From an uncultured Vibrio sp. (GTDB lineage Bacteria; Pseudomonadota; Gammaproteobacteria; Enterobacterales; Vibrionaceae): a stretch of DNA of 64,000 nt. A model generated the notes under the pieces. The model had not been told where the DNA came from. It ran no database searches and saw nothing but the letters and a program-made list of their open reading frames with translations. Every line of letters begins with the position of its first letter. Within the stretch, counting starts at the first letter, position 1. A program made the position numbers and the translations under genes. Shown piece after piece: positions 49,971 through 61,340 of this stretch. The stretch spans positions 1,488,001 through 1,552,000 of the forward strand of contig NZ_OY776223.1 of the NCBI RefSeq assembly GCF_963675395.1, read 5' to 3'.

Positions 49971-51329
49971 TTAAGCTTTTTGTTTTAATTGTTCGAGAAG
50001 TTTAGCGTGAATGCCGCCAAAGCCACCATTGCTCATAACCAGAATTTGATCATCAGGCTTTGCACGTTCAACGATTTTCGCAACAAATTGGTCCAAATCC
50101 GCTTCAACAAAAGCCGGTTGCTGACATTGGTCCGCAATTTCCTGTACCGACCATTCAATATTATCAGGCTGGAACAAAAACACTTCATCTGCACTGTGTA
50201 ATGAGTCGGCCAGCGTATTCTTGTGCACACCACGCTTCATGGTGGCAGAACGAGGTTCCAATACCGCCAAGATACGCTTGTCACCGACTTTGTTACGCAG
50301 ACCACCAACGGTCAGTTCAATCGCCGTAGGATGATGCGCAAAATCATCGTAAACCGTCACACCTTGCTCTTCACCTTTAAGTTCTAAGCGGCGTTTAGTG
50401 TTGATAAAACGGCCCAATGCCTGACAGGCTAACTCTGGAGTCACACCGACGTGCCTCGCGGCTGCGATCGCCATCAGTGCATTGTCCACGTTGTGGTCGC
50501 CGACTAAGTCCCACTCAACAACACCGACTTTCTTACCTTGCAGCGATACTTCAAACTTCGAGCCATCGACGACCAGTTTATGCGCTTGCCAGTCGCCATC
50601 TTCACCAGAAAACTGCTTTTCCGTCCAGCAACCGCGCTCAAGCACATCAGCAAGTGCCTGATCTTGTTTAGGAGATAATATAAGACCATTGCCCGGAACC
50701 GTACGAACCAAATGGTGGAATTGGCGCTTAATCGCTTCAAGATCGTCGAAGATGTCTGCATGATCAAACTCAAGGTTGTTCATGATTAACGTGCGTGGAT
50801 GGTAGTGGACAAACTTAGAACGCTTGTCGAAAAAAGCACTGTCGTATTCATCCGCTTCAACAACGAAAAACATGCTTTCACCTAGTCGGGCTGAAACGCC
50901 AAAGTTACCCAGTACGCCTCCAACCAAGAAACCAGGTTGGTAACCACAGTCTTCCAGTATCCAAGCCAGCATGCTTGAGGTGGTCGTTTTGCCATGCGTA
51001 CCAGACACGGCTAACACCCAGCGATCGTGGAGTAAAAACTCATTCAACCATTGCGGTCCAGAGGTATAACGCATGTTGCTGTTGAGTACATGCTCTACGC
51101 ATGGATTACCACGACTCATTGCATTGCCAATCACGACCAAGTCAGGTTCAGGATCAAGCTGAGAAGGATCGAAGCCTTCAATAATTTCAATACCTTGAGA
51201 CTCTAGTAATGTGCTCATCGGTGGGTAAACATTCGCATCAGAGCCCGTTACTTTGTGTCCGATCTGACGAGCTAAAATTGCCGCGCCACCCATAAACGTG
51301 CCGCAGATACCCAAGATATGGATGTGCAT
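49971..51329 (-). CDS. mpl: murein tripeptide ligase Mpl
   Basis: Mpl joins recycled L-Ala-D-Glu-meso-DAP to UDP-MurNAc, returning wall peptides to peptidoglycan synthesis. The 452-residue Mur-family ligase has the N-terminal [20 protein letters not shown], the ATP loop [15 protein letters not shown], the central domain [14 protein letters not shown] and the C-terminal [19 protein letters not shown]. It is divergent from fbp and just upstream of ubiX. With murQP at the other end of the window it forms the wall-recycling theme. Confidence 0.97.
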   Translation of the reverse strand: MHIHILGICGTFMGGAAILARQIGHKVTGSDANVYPPMSTLLESQGIEIIEGFDPSQLDPEPDLVVIGNAMSRGNPCVEHVLNSNMRYTSGPQWLNEFLLHDRWVLAVSGTHGKTTTSSMLAWILEDCGYQPGFLVGGVLGNFGVSARLGESMFFVVEADEYDSAFFDKRSKFVHYHPRTLIMNNLEFDHADIFDDLEAIKRQFHHLVRTVPGNGLILSPKQDQALADVLERGCWTEKQFSGEDGDWQAHKLVVDGSKFEVSLQGKKVGVVEWDLVGDHNVDNALMAIAAARHVGVTPELACQALGRFINTKRRLELKGEEQGVTVYDDFAHHPTAIELTVGGLRNKVGDKRILAVLEPRSATMKRGVHKNTLADSLHSADEVFLFQPDNIEWSVQEIADQCQQPAFVEADLDQFVAKIVERAKPDDQILVMSNGGFGGIHAKLLEQLKQKA

Positions 51330-52657
<1,328 letters not shown>

Positions 52658-52674
52658 TTTCCGACCTTTGTCCA

Positions 52675-52706
52675 ACACGGCGGGTGTTTACCTGCCGTGT
52701 TTTTGT
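52675..52706 (+). terminator. terminator of fbp
   Basis: ACACGGCGGGT (52675-52685) and ACCTGCCGTGT (52690-52700) form an 11-pair stem (one G-U pair) followed by TTTTTG. It lies 17 bases past fbp. Confidence 0.88.
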
Positions 52707-52766
52707 CGCTAAAGTGAGTTGCGAATAGATCGTAATTACTTATCCTCAATGAAAAGGAAGTTTCAC

Positions 52767-53297
52767 ATGAGCCTAAACCATGTACCAGCAGGTAAATCTC
52801 TGCCTGACGATATCTATGTCGTTATCGAAATCCCTGCCAATGCAGATCCTATTAAGTACGAAGTAGATAAAGACTCTGGTGCTGTATTTGTTGACCGTTT
52901 TATGTCTGCGCCAATGTTCTACCCATGTAACTACGGTTACGTGAACAACACGCTGTCTCTTGATGGTGACCCGGTAGACGTACTTGTTCCGACTCCATAC
53001 CCATTGATGCCAGGTTCAGTGATTCGTTGCCGTCCTGTTGGCGTGCTAAAAATGACAGATGAGTCTGGTGAAGATGCTAAAGTTGTCGCGGTTCCTCACT
53101 CTAAAATCTCTAAAGAGTACGAGCACATCCAAGATGTCGGTGACATCCCTGAGCTACTGAAAGCGCAAATTACGCATTTCTTCGAGCGCTACAAAGAGCT
53201 GGAATCCGGTAAATGGGTAAAAGTTGATGGCTGGGCAGATGTGGAAGCCGCAAAAGCTGAAATCCTGGAATCTTACGATCGCGCACAAAACAAATAA
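52767..53297 (+). CDS. ppa: inorganic pyrophosphatase
   Basis: Ppa hydrolyses pyrophosphate, pulling biosynthetic reactions forward. The 176-residue protein equals E. coli Ppa in length and carries the catalytic D-x-D-P-x-D-V signature in [13 protein letters not shown] and the [13 protein letters not shown] segment. The ATG at 52767 follows AAAAGGAAG; the 16-codon upstream extension is rejected. It stands alone, behind the fbp terminator, and ends in its own terminator. Confidence 0.98.
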   Translation: MSLNHVPAGKSLPDDIYVVIEIPANADPIKYEVDKDSGAVFVDRFMSAPMFYPCNYGYVNNTLSLDGDPVDVLVPTPYPLMPGSVIRCRPVGVLKMTDESGEDAKVVAVPHSKISKEYEHIQDVGDIPELLKAQITHFFERYKELESGKWVKVDGWADVEAAKAEILESYDRAQNK

Positions 53298-53311
53298 ATG
53301 CGGCCAGAATG

Positions 53312-53343
53312 AAAAAAGAGCTGCAAATACGCAGCTCTTTTTT
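53312..53343 (+). terminator. terminator of ppa
   Basis: AAAAAAGAGCTGC (53312-53324) and GCAGCTCTTTTTT (53331-53343) form a 13-pair stem with a six-base loop and a T6 tail. Read on the minus strand it is also T-rich, though the flanking gene there starts its stop at 53444. Confidence 0.9.
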
Positions 53344-53443
53344 ATACCTGAACGTCACATAAGCTTCAGTCGATTTGTAAACCAACATAGTATGCGACGA
53401 ACGTCGTAGTCGTTACAAAAGTACGCGGTGACACACCGTCGAC

Positions 53444-53791
53444 CTAAACTCTTTGGCACCAGTCCCCACATGATATCTCTTCGGTCAAATGCTCGGTATC
53501 TTGATAAAGGTAAATCCAAGCCTGACCAAATGGCGTACTGATGCTCTCTCGACGATACTCCACAGGAACATCCTCAAGCTTATCCAGCGCAACCAGCGTA
53601 TCGTCATCAATCATATACACTTCCCCCTGCACTGAACGATGGCCTTCAGATACCCCTGGGTATGGCCCTAAGTCATACAAAGTATATTGGGCATCACTTT
53701 CATGGAGACCAAGAAATTGTGCGGAACTCAAGTAGTGATGATTGTACTCTCCTTTGCGTAACGTTCCGTATACAAAGACTAAATGCTGCAT
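53444..53791 (-). CDS. ytfP: GGCT-like protein, YtfP family
   Basis: A 115-residue protein of the gamma-glutamylcyclotransferase-like (GGCT/AIG2) family. The substrate-loop signature FVYGTLRKGEYNHHYL lies at the N-terminus and the conserved acidic residue is in VALDKLEDVPVEYRR. The family cleaves or binds gamma-glutamyl compounds, but the reaction of YtfP is not established. AAGGAG five bases before the ATG at 53791 fixes the start. It lies just downstream of tamB on the same strand, as in E. coli (tamA-tamB-ytfP). Confidence 0.92.
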   Translation of the reverse strand: MQHLVFVYGTLRKGEYNHHYLSSAQFLGLHESDAQYTLYDLGPYPGVSEGHRSVQGEVYMIDDDTLVALDKLEDVPVEYRRESISTPFGQAWIYLYQDTEHLTEEISCGDWCQRV

Positions 53792-53821
53792 AACCACTCC
53801 TTAGCTATGAGTTACGCTCTA

Positions 53822-56800
53822 TTAATCAAACTCAAATTGATAGAGTAGGTCAACTGCGCTGTCTACACCAGAAACTGCTTCTAAATACAGGTCCTGCATT
53901 AATCGGTAACGAACCGTAAATTCACCCAACGAGTTAAAGATTCCCACACCATATTTCACCTGTAGGCCCGGGAGAATGTAACCACTGACCGTCACCTGAG
54001 AGTCATCTCCCGACCCTGCAGTATCGAGCTGCAAATCTTGTACGCCAAAGGCTTCGCCTATCTGACCAACAACACGACCACTTTTCGCCAGACTCAAGCC
54101 AATCAGGGTCGTGGTCATGGCATTGCCACCTGACTCCGCATCGATGTCCTGACCACGTAACAGATAGGACAGCGCGTTAGCCTGAGGCATGGACGGATCT
54201 GAGAAGATCTCCAAACTTGGATCAGATGCGGGGCCTGTCACTCGGACCCCTGCGGTCACATCATCTTGCGTATTGTCAGGATTACGAATGGCGGAAATCG
54301 ACAAATAAGGTTCATCGGCTGGGCCATTCATCATGATTTTACCTTCTTTAATAACCAGGTCCTGGCCAAATGAGCGGTAAGAACCATCGACGATGTTAAC
54401 TTCACCGACGATAAACGGACCTTTGTCTTTTTGGGTTACGTTGAGATTTCCCTGCAAACCACCTTTGAGACCAAATGCCGCAAGCTGGAAGTCGTTACCG
54501 ATCTTGATGTTAATATCGGTTTCAACATTAAACGGTACCGCTACCGAATCATCGACTGGCTGTAAGTTTTCATCCAGAATGACCAAATCATTCGAAACGC
54601 CAACGGCACTCGGTGGCAATTCTTCTACGACGATACGCCCCCAAGGTAGATTAATATTACCTTGTACCTTAGCGAAGTTCGGCGTCGCTTCAATCGTCAT
54701 ATCAGGCTCAACTTTGATTTTCACCATTGGAGGCATATCGACTTTTAACTCTTGAGCAAACACTCGAGCTCTGGTGCGCCAATTTTCCAAATCTTGCCAA
54801 TCTGCATCACCGGTGATTTCCAGCTTTCCGTCTGGTGTATTGATACCGGCATTGAGGTCAGCTTGATAGCCTTTAAAGTTAATCACGACCTGACCCGAGT
54901 CGATATCGATTGGCGTCACTTCACCATTCAGGTTTAGTTGGTCAATCAGGAACTTTCCGTTTACCTTAGGATGAGTCACGTCACCGGAGAGCGCTAAATC
55001 GGTATTCATATTAGCTTTGAACACGCTGTACTCGCCAATCAATGGTGCTAAGAAGTCCAGATGGAACATCGAAAGTGACACATTACCGGCAATTTCCGGA
55101 GTCTCGGCAGAAACATTAAGCAATGAAACCTTACCGCCAATATCACCGTTATCCGACACATCTACCAGCCACTGTGCGTCCAGTTTGTCTTTCGCCAGTG
55201 CTGCTGTAAAGCTGACACTGTCCCACCCCACCGTAATAGGTTGCTCCAGAGCTTGTTCCACCTTGCCTTGTGGCATATCGACATTCAGCGTCACTTCTGG
55301 CTTCATGTTTGGCGCCCATTTTGCAAAAGCTTGCGCGTTCACTTCGCCTTGCAGCTTAGTTTCTGCCGGTAATAGAGTTTTGATTTGGCTAAAGTCAAAG
55401 TTGTTCACCGCTAACTTCGCCTCGCCACTTTTGCCGACACTGATGTTTTCAGACAGGCACACACTCGAATCCGCTTGCAGCCAACAATGCGCCTGAACAT
55501 CCGCGATCTGCTTATCGATATTGACCTTCACCGCCGTCGATTTTTGCAGAGCCCAAGGCCCTTGAATGGTTTTAAGTGATAAACGTGTCAACGCGCCATC
55601 CCAGATCATTTCTGGCTTTTGCGCCAATGAACCTTGGATTTCCAAGCTGGTCGATACAATATCCGAAACCACATCTAAGGTGAGTTGATGCCGTTTCTCA
55701 TTTCCTGAGACTTCGAGATCAGCACTGTCAATGTTGAAGCTGTCATAGGTGATATTATTGACCACTAAGCTCACGTTGGCTTTTGGTGCCGGCAACGGTG
55801 AAACATCCCCTTTCAGTGTGACCGTTTCAACTTTAGCTAGCTGCTGCCAGTTCGCTTGATTTACCACGAGGTCCAGATTGATGTCCGGCTCTTTTAAGCT
55901 GCCTCGCACCGCGATTCTACCGTTCATATTACCGCTAAGATCAGGCACACTTTTCGCGAAATCAGGGAAGTTAACCTCAACATCCATCAAAATTTGTTTA
56001 TTGATCTTACCCTTAGCGCTCAACTGGTTGGGGCCATGAGCCAGCACTAATCCTTGCGTTGTGAGCTGGATATCTTCGGCTTTGCCATTTTTATCAGAGG
56101 CTTCTAACTGCCCCTGCACTTTTAGAGGGTAACCGCGTAAAACACCATCAATATCAAGCGTAGGAAGGCTAACCTGCCAGCCACCTTGCTCCGTCAGCGA
56201 CCCAGAGGTTGATAAGCTACCACTAATGTCTCCTTCGGCTTCCTGCCACTGCAGACCAGGCTGAATATGTTGCAGGTTGAGATCGGCTTGCCAGTTAATT
56301 GGCGACGCCCAGTTAGCCATAACCTTGCCCGACAGTTCGCCGCCTAAGGTTTTCACCACAAGACTTTCCAGATCAATTTGCTCTAAGGTGCCCTTGCCGT
56401 TTAACGCCACATCAACGGCAGGGATGTCCTTACCAGATGCTTTAGTTTCCAGCGCCACCTCATAGCCCTCTAACGAACCTTTAGCGGTAAGACTCGGTAC
56501 TGCAACCTGGTAATCACTTTCTCCCAGCAAAGGCCACTGGGCAGTGACATTATTGATGGTCACATCAAAGGGTAACTGCGCTTTCAATGGCTGAAGTTTG
56601 GCTTCAACTTCCGCTTTAGTCAGTTCGGACAATGTGGCTTTCAGTGCTAAGTCACCTGCAGATCCCGATGCTGACAGCGACAATTTCTGTCCTTTCGCCT
56701 CAGCGCGTTTCACTAACGCATCCAGTTGTGCCTCAAGAGGATAGTCTGAAGAAAGTGTCACTTGCGTACTCAATGTTGCCTCAACTTCAGGCATATCGAG

Positions 56801-57610
56801 CTCAAGTGTTTGCAGATCCACGCGATCATGCCCTACCTTCGCCACCAGACCGAGATGATGAACAATCACCGGCGTTTCGCCAGCCAACTTGAAGTTATGG
56901 ATATCAAGGCGTCGAGCATCGACGGTCAGCGGGATCCAGATTTCGGGTAAAACAATATCTTGTGGCTCAAGGTCGGCTGTATCAATCTGGGGATCAACCT
57001 CTTCTGTACCAGAAGGTGATTTTGCTTGCCCGGCGTCGTTCGGTGCTAATGCAACATTGATCTCTTTTAATGCTGTTGGTGCAATGACTAAACGGTCACC
57101 TTGCATTGATAATGCGGTCGAGAAATCCTGCCAATCAACTTGATTCCCCAAAATATTCAAGTTGATATCATTAAGGCTAACCTTGTTAACAAAGATGGGT
57201 ACCGGCGTACTGACTGAACGCAGTGGTGGCGTCTCTTCTTCTGGTTCGTCACTCGCAGGTGGGAGTTCCGGCATTTGAAAATTCACACCCTGCAGCGAGA
57301 GCTCATCGACACACACTCTAGGATCGAAAAAGCAACGGAAGTTAACCGCCAATGCCAGACGTTCGACTTTAGCATCAATATTCAGTGATTCATCAACAAA
57401 GCTGACGTTTTCCAGCGCAAATCGTGGGAATAACGCCCCCTGAACTTTCTCCACCTGCAATTGAGGCAGGGCTTTTTCTGCCCCCCAGATGGCAAGTTTT
57501 AAACCCGGGTGAGTAAAGAGCACGGTTGAGACTAAAATGATGAGCAACAACAGTAGACCAATCAAACCGAGCGATAACCACTTAGTCCACTTAAACATCT
57601 TTTTCATCAT
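53822..57610 (-). CDS. tamB: translocation and assembly module protein TamB
   Basis: TamB is a large envelope-spanning protein that, with TamA in the outer membrane, helps assemble outer-membrane proteins and move phospholipids. The 1262-residue protein has one N-terminal signal-anchor (LGLIGLLLLLIILVSTVLF, about 14-32), a long beta-helical AsmA-like body with repeated amphipathic strands, and the C-terminal DUF490 domain (about 930-1262) ending in YQFEFD, similar to a barrel terminus. Its ATGATG start overlaps the tamA stop by four bases. ytfP follows. Length agrees with the family (E. coli 1259). Confidence 0.96.
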   Translation of the reverse strand: MMKKMFKWTKWLSLGLIGLLLLLIILVSTVLFTHPGLKLAIWGAEKALPQLQVEKVQGALFPRFALENVSFVDESLNIDAKVERLALAVNFRCFFDPRVCVDELSLQGVNFQMPELPPASDEPEEETPPLRSVSTPVPIFVNKVSLNDINLNILGNQVDWQDFSTALSMQGDRLVIAPTALKEINVALAPNDAGQAKSPSGTEEVDPQIDTADLEPQDIVLPEIWIPLTVDARRLDIHNFKLAGETPVIVHHLGLVAKVGHDRVDLQTLELDMPEVEATLSTQVTLSSDYPLEAQLDALVKRAEAKGQKLSLSASGSAGDLALKATLSELTKAEVEAKLQPLKAQLPFDVTINNVTAQWPLLGESDYQVAVPSLTAKGSLEGYEVALETKASGKDIPAVDVALNGKGTLEQIDLESLVVKTLGGELSGKVMANWASPINWQADLNLQHIQPGLQWQEAEGDISGSLSTSGSLTEQGGWQVSLPTLDIDGVLRGYPLKVQGQLEASDKNGKAEDIQLTTQGLVLAHGPNQLSAKGKINKQILMDVEVNFPDFAKSVPDLSGNMNGRIAVRGSLKEPDINLDLVVNQANWQQLAKVETVTLKGDVSPLPAPKANVSLVVNNITYDSFNIDSADLEVSGNEKRHQLTLDVVSDIVSTSLEIQGSLAQKPEMIWDGALTRLSLKTIQGPWALQKSTAVKVNIDKQIADVQAHCWLQADSSVCLSENISVGKSGEAKLAVNNFDFSQIKTLLPAETKLQGEVNAQAFAKWAPNMKPEVTLNVDMPQGKVEQALEQPITVGWDSVSFTAALAKDKLDAQWLVDVSDNGDIGGKVSLLNVSAETPEIAGNVSLSMFHLDFLAPLIGEYSVFKANMNTDLALSGDVTHPKVNGKFLIDQLNLNGEVTPIDIDSGQVVINFKGYQADLNAGINTPDGKLEITGDADWQDLENWRTRARVFAQELKVDMPPMVKIKVEPDMTIEATPNFAKVQGNINLPWGRIVVEELPPSAVGVSNDLVILDENLQPVDDSVAVPFNVETDINIKIGNDFQLAAFGLKGGLQGNLNVTQKDKGPFIVGEVNIVDGSYRSFGQDLVIKEGKIMMNGPADEPYLSISAIRNPDNTQDDVTAGVRVTGPASDPSLEIFSDPSMPQANALSYLLRGQDIDAESGGNAMTTTLIGLSLAKSGRVVGQIGEAFGVQDLQLDTAGSGDDSQVTVSGYILPGLQVKYGVGIFNSLGEFTVRYRLMQDLYLEAVSGVDSAVDLLYQFEFD

Positions 57611-59322
57611 AGTTCAGGCCCCAAAGAGAAGTGGATTCGAAATTCGTTCTTTTGAGGGTCATCCAATCCCCAAGCAAAATCAAAGGCGACCGGCCCTACC
57701 GGAGAGGCCCAGCGAATACCTACCCCGGCACCTGCTTTCCATTCTGGCGTGTCATTAAATGCATCACCAATATCGTAGAAGGTCGCGCCCCACCAGTTAC
57801 CAGTAATACGGTATTGATATTCCAGGGTACTGCTCAGGATGTATTTTGCCCCCGTTAACGCACCACTTTCATCGACTGGAGAGATCGACTCATACCCATA
57901 ACCACGAATGTTGTTATCACCACCAGCAAAGAAACGTAACGATGGAGGGAGCTTGTCAAACTCCTCCATGAAGTTGGCTCCCCCTTCTAGACGGAATAGA
58001 CCTCGATGATTATCACCAATCCCACGAATCCAAGAGGAGCGCCCCAGCAGACGAAAAACTCTGGTTGCCGACAGCACGGCCGGATCACCGTATTCCATGG
58101 TGACGGTCTGCTTATCCCCCCACATAGGCATGCTGCCACCGCGGACTCGAGTACGAGTAAAAGTTGCACCAGGAAGCAAGAAGTGCACGCCGTCTTCTTG
58201 TAGACCCTGAGAGAAATTTTCGTAAAGATGGCGAACATATAACGTTTTATTCCAGCCACCATCCACTAACCAGTGGCGTTCGACCGCTAAGTTCGTTTCT
58301 AAACTCTGAGTATCACGGTTATCCACATGCTTTAGGCCAAACTGGAGTTGGTAGTATTCATGTAGAACGTCATCAAGCGGTATTTTGTAGCCTGCGGTAA
58401 TGGTTTGCTCTGGTTGGGACAAAGAAAGTGCGGTGTCGAGACTGTGGCCACGAGAGCTGATCCAAGGCTTTTTCCATTTCAAGGTACCGCGGACGCCAGT
58501 ATCTGTGGAGTAACCTAGACCGGTTTCTATCTGATTTTTGGCAGCCGGAGCTAGAGAGACCTTAACAGGCAAATCACGCCCTTCATCCAGCATGGTCAGA
58601 TCGGGTTCAACAAACACGGACGAGAACCAGTCAGTGTTAGACAGGTTCTGGTTATACTCACCGACACTCGAGACTAAATAGGGTTCGCCCTCTTCAAACG
58701 GGCTTAACGAGGCCACACGCTCATCCCAAATCTGGCTGCCGGTAATATTAATAGAACCAAAGTGATAGCGGATACCACTGTCATAATGCAAACGTATGTT
58801 CGCTTCATTGAACGCTGGTACCACCTCCAAACGGTTAAGTTGATAATCCCCTTTAAAATAACCGCGCTGCAAGGCTAAATTACGTATCCCAGACTTAAGA
58901 CTATCGTACTCGCTTTGATTGAGAACCCGACCAACTTTTAAGGGTGACGCAGCGAGAAGCGCTTCAAATGCTTCATCCTCTTGCGCTTCACCAGTAATCA
59001 CGACATCTACAACTTTGATTTTTACTGGTAAGCCTTTCGTAATATCGATGATCAGTTCATCATTATTTTCTGTAACAGAGTATGAGATATCTGCGTGATA
59101 ATAGCCAAGCGCGTTGAGTGCTTCAGTGATGCTTTCATCTAATCGCGCTTGAAAACGCAACGAAGTCGAGTAGTCTTCTTCAGGAATCGAAGTCAGATAA
59201 GCTTGGACATTTTCTTCTAACGCGCCATCGATACCTTGTAGCTTAAGAGATACTTTGGCAGAGGCGTTATGAGAAAAGGCAAACAGGCCAACAACAATGA
59301 TCGGGAGAGCTTTTTTTATCAT
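57607..59322 (-). CDS. tamA: outer-membrane translocation module TamA
   Basis: TamA is a BamA/Omp85-family barrel protein that partners TamB. The 571-residue precursor has a signal peptide ending NASA (residue 22), three POTRA domains (about 23-260) and a C-terminal 16-strand barrel with surface-antigen motifs (GGDNNIRGYGYESISPV, VRGSMPMWG region, FHFSLGPEL-like end IHFSLGPEL). It overlaps tamB as ATGA and the two are one operon. It is divergent from msrA across a 175-base gap, as in E. coli. Confidence 0.96.
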   Translation of the reverse strand: MIKKALPIIVVGLFAFSHNASAKVSLKLQGIDGALEENVQAYLTSIPEEDYSTSLRFQARLDESITEALNALGYYHADISYSVTENNDELIIDITKGLPVKIKVVDVVITGEAQEDEAFEALLAASPLKVGRVLNQSEYDSLKSGIRNLALQRGYFKGDYQLNRLEVVPAFNEANIRLHYDSGIRYHFGSINITGSQIWDERVASLSPFEEGEPYLVSSVGEYNQNLSNTDWFSSVFVEPDLTMLDEGRDLPVKVSLAPAAKNQIETGLGYSTDTGVRGTLKWKKPWISSRGHSLDTALSLSQPEQTITAGYKIPLDDVLHEYYQLQFGLKHVDNRDTQSLETNLAVERHWLVDGGWNKTLYVRHLYENFSQGLQEDGVHFLLPGATFTRTRVRGGSMPMWGDKQTVTMEYGDPAVLSATRVFRLLGRSSWIRGIGDNHRGLFRLEGGANFMEEFDKLPPSLRFFAGGDNNIRGYGYESISPVDESGALTGAKYILSSTLEYQYRITGNWWGATFYDIGDAFNDTPEWKAGAGVGIRWASPVGPVAFDFAWGLDDPQKNEFRIHFSLGPEL

Positions 59323-59497
59323 GCGTTTTAGCTGCGTGAGATTCGTGAGATTAAAGAAACGTGTGTCATAATAACGCCAATTAAAGGCTAAGTCTGTAAT
59401 GTTAATAACTTTACCGTAGCCTTTGTAGATTCATTTTCATATAAAGACGAATCGGGAAAAGTTCGCAAGTTTAAGACAAATTTAAAGGACAGATAGC

Positions 59498-60136
59498 ATG
59501 CTCAACAAACAAACACTAATCAGTATAGAAGATGCGCTACCAGGTCGAGAGCAGCCGATGCAAATTGAAGATACGCATTTTGTTAATCATTCCAGTTTAA
59601 CGGCACCGTTGCAGCCTAACCAACAACAAATTCTATTAGGTATGGGCTGCTTTTGGGGAGCGGAGCGCCTGTTTTGGCAACTGGACGGCGTGATCTCAAC
59701 ATCAGTAGGGTACGCTGGTGGATACACAAAAAATCCTACTTATGAAGAAGTATGTACGGGAAAAACCGGACATACTGAAGTCGTTAGAGTTGTATTTGAT
59801 GAGCGAGTGCTCTCTCTACAACAGCTTCTGGCTACATTTTGGCAACGACACGATCCAACACAAGGAATGCGTCAGGGCAACGACCTTGGTACGCAATATC
59901 GTTCGGCTATCTATACTTATTCGCAAGAGCAGCAAGACATCGCAGAGCATTCAAAACTTCAGTATCAACAAGCGCTGCAAGAGGAACAAAGAGCGGCCAT
60001 CACCACAGACATCCAATCGGCAGGGCCATATTACTTTGCTGAAACGTACCACCAGCAGTACTTGGCGAAGAACCCTGAAGGCTACTGCGGTCTTGGCGGT
60101 ACAGGCGTGTGCTTTCCACCAAGTTTACAAGACTAA
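59498..60136 (+). CDS. msrA: peptide methionine sulfoxide reductase MsrA
   Basis: MsrA reduces methionine-S-sulfoxide in proteins. The 212-residue protein has the catalytic Cys51 in LGMGCFWGAERLFWQ, the substrate pocket TSVGYAGGYTKNPTYEEV and the recycling cysteines 197 and 205 in EGYCGLGGTGVCFPP. It is the longer E. coli type with an N-terminal extension. It is divergent from tamA and is followed by a bidirectional terminator shared with ytfK. Confidence 0.97.
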   Translation: MLNKQTLISIEDALPGREQPMQIEDTHFVNHSSLTAPLQPNQQQILLGMGCFWGAERLFWQLDGVISTSVGYAGGYTKNPTYEEVCTGKTGHTEVVRVVFDERVLSLQQLLATFWQRHDPTQGMRQGNDLGTQYRSAIYTYSQEQQDIAEHSKLQYQQALQEEQRAAITTDIQSAGPYYFAETYHQQYLAKNPEGYCGLGGTGVCFPPSLQD

Positions 60137-60155
60137 TCTTGGCAGAAGAGAACGA

Positions 60156-60181
60156 AAAAGAGCGACCTTCGTCGCTCTTTT
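60156..60181. terminator. bidirectional terminator, msrA / ytfK
   Basis: AAAAGAGCGAC (60156-60166) and GTCGCTCTTTT (60171-60181) form an 11-pair stem with loop CTTC; both strands end in T-rich sequence. It stands between the converging msrA and ytfK genes. Confidence 0.85.
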
Positions 60182-60213
60182 CTATCACTTTATTTGAGAC
60201 CAACTCAGCGCAC

Positions 60214-60408
60214 TTATAGCGAAGATATCGCCTGATTCACTTCTTTGAATACCGAGAGTCTTTTCTGATCTTTCACGTCAGGGAGAAGAACCTTACCATT
60301 GTCGAAATCAAAATCCCCAACACCTGCGATGAAAAACTGGCCTTTAAACAGCGTCTTTACAAAACGAGCCACCTGGAGTGGTCGATATACTGCGAATTCA
60401 CGTAGCAT
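60214..60408 (-). CDS. ytfK: YtfK-like small protein (DUF1107)
   Basis: This 64-residue protein resembles E. coli YtfK closely: YRPLQVARFVKTLFKGQFFI and FDNGKVLLPDVKDQKRLSV align to YNPLQVAKYVKILF and FDKGKILIPKVKDKLHLSV as I recall them. E. coli YtfK stimulates SpoT-dependent (p)ppGpp build-up under phosphate and fatty-acid starvation. GAGGTGAATT precedes the ATG. Its position beside msrA, ytfJ and tamAB-ytfP matches the enteric ytf region, which supports orthology. The link to SpoT here is by inference only. Confidence 0.85.
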   Translation of the reverse strand: MLREFAVYRPLQVARFVKTLFKGQFFIAGVGDFDFDNGKVLLPDVKDQKRLSVFKEVNQAISSL

Positions 60409-60692
60409 AATTCACCTCAATTCCTTTGAGAAAAAACAGATTGTCTATCCTTAACAACCTAGTAGCGCAATTTGCGACCGACTTCATTCTAGCAAATCCT
60501 ATTAACAACGCAAGATTGCACATCTCTCATTGTTAATTAAATGTTAACACCCTCTCTGTGAATTTGCTTATTCTACTTATATACTGGCGACATCCAGATG
60601 GTATCAATAATCAAAACCACGTTCGTCTGACTACATCGACTCTGTCAAATCGACTTGGTATATAAGCGCTCACTTGTACGGAATATAACAAT

Positions 60693-61244
60693 ATGAAAAC
60701 TAAGACTCTCCTACCACTTCTTCTGGCTCTGACCTCAAGCCTTTCATTGGCGAATAATTTATCCATCGGCGAAAATGTTCCAGATGTCAGAGTTGGTGCT
60801 TATGGTGAAATTGTTATGCAAGGGGAAGGCGTTGCATACCAACCATGGGCTACACAGAACATGTTGGGCAAAGTACGTGTTATTCAGGCGATAGCCGGAC
60901 GCAGCAGCGCGAAAGAAATGAACGCTCCTTTGATGTCAGCCATCACCGCCGCGAAGTTTCCACAAGAAAACTACCAAACCACAACGATCATCAATCAGGA
61001 TGATGCAATGTGGGGTACAGGCTCCTTCGTCAAGTCTTCAGCGCAAGACAGTAAGAAAGAGTTTCCGTGGTCGTCAATGGTATTGGATGAAAGTGGCCTA
61101 GTGGCAAAAACGTGGGGGTTGAAGCAAGAAAGTTCAGCGATCATCGTTCAGGATAAGCAGGGTAAAGTGCTTTTCACCAAAGAGGGTCCTTTGAACCAAG
61201 ACGAAATCACGCAAGTGATTGAGTTAATCAAGCAAAATATTTAA
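60693..61244 (+). CDS. ytfJ: YtfJ-family periplasmic protein
   Basis: YtfJ is a periplasmic thioredoxin-fold relative without known reaction. The 183-residue precursor has a signal peptide (about 1-20, SSLSLANN) and the family motifs GKVRVIQAIAGRSSAKEMNA, TTIINQDDAMWGTGSFVKSS and KEFPWSSMVLDESG. No CxxC active-site pair is present, so it is not a classical thiol-disulfide enzyme. Divergent from ytfK, with a 284-base A+T-rich promoter region between them. Confidence 0.9.
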   Translation: MKTKTLLPLLLALTSSLSLANNLSIGENVPDVRVGAYGEIVMQGEGVAYQPWATQNMLGKVRVIQAIAGRSSAKEMNAPLMSAITAAKFPQENYQTTTIINQDDAMWGTGSFVKSSAQDSKKEFPWSSMVLDESGLVAKTWGLKQESSAIIVQDKQGKVLFTKEGPLNQDEITQVIELIKQNI

Positions 61245-61340
61245 CCCGTGACAATGGGCTCCTTGCCCCGCAGCATACTAGGAACATTTTCTACCCTAGT
61301 GTCTGAATTTTCCCTGAGTTAACAAAAGAGTGAACTTTTG

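Noticed and set aside
54393..57143. Several long frames antisense to tamB
   Set aside because: They mirror the codon pattern of tamB, lack ribosome sites and have no family resemblance.
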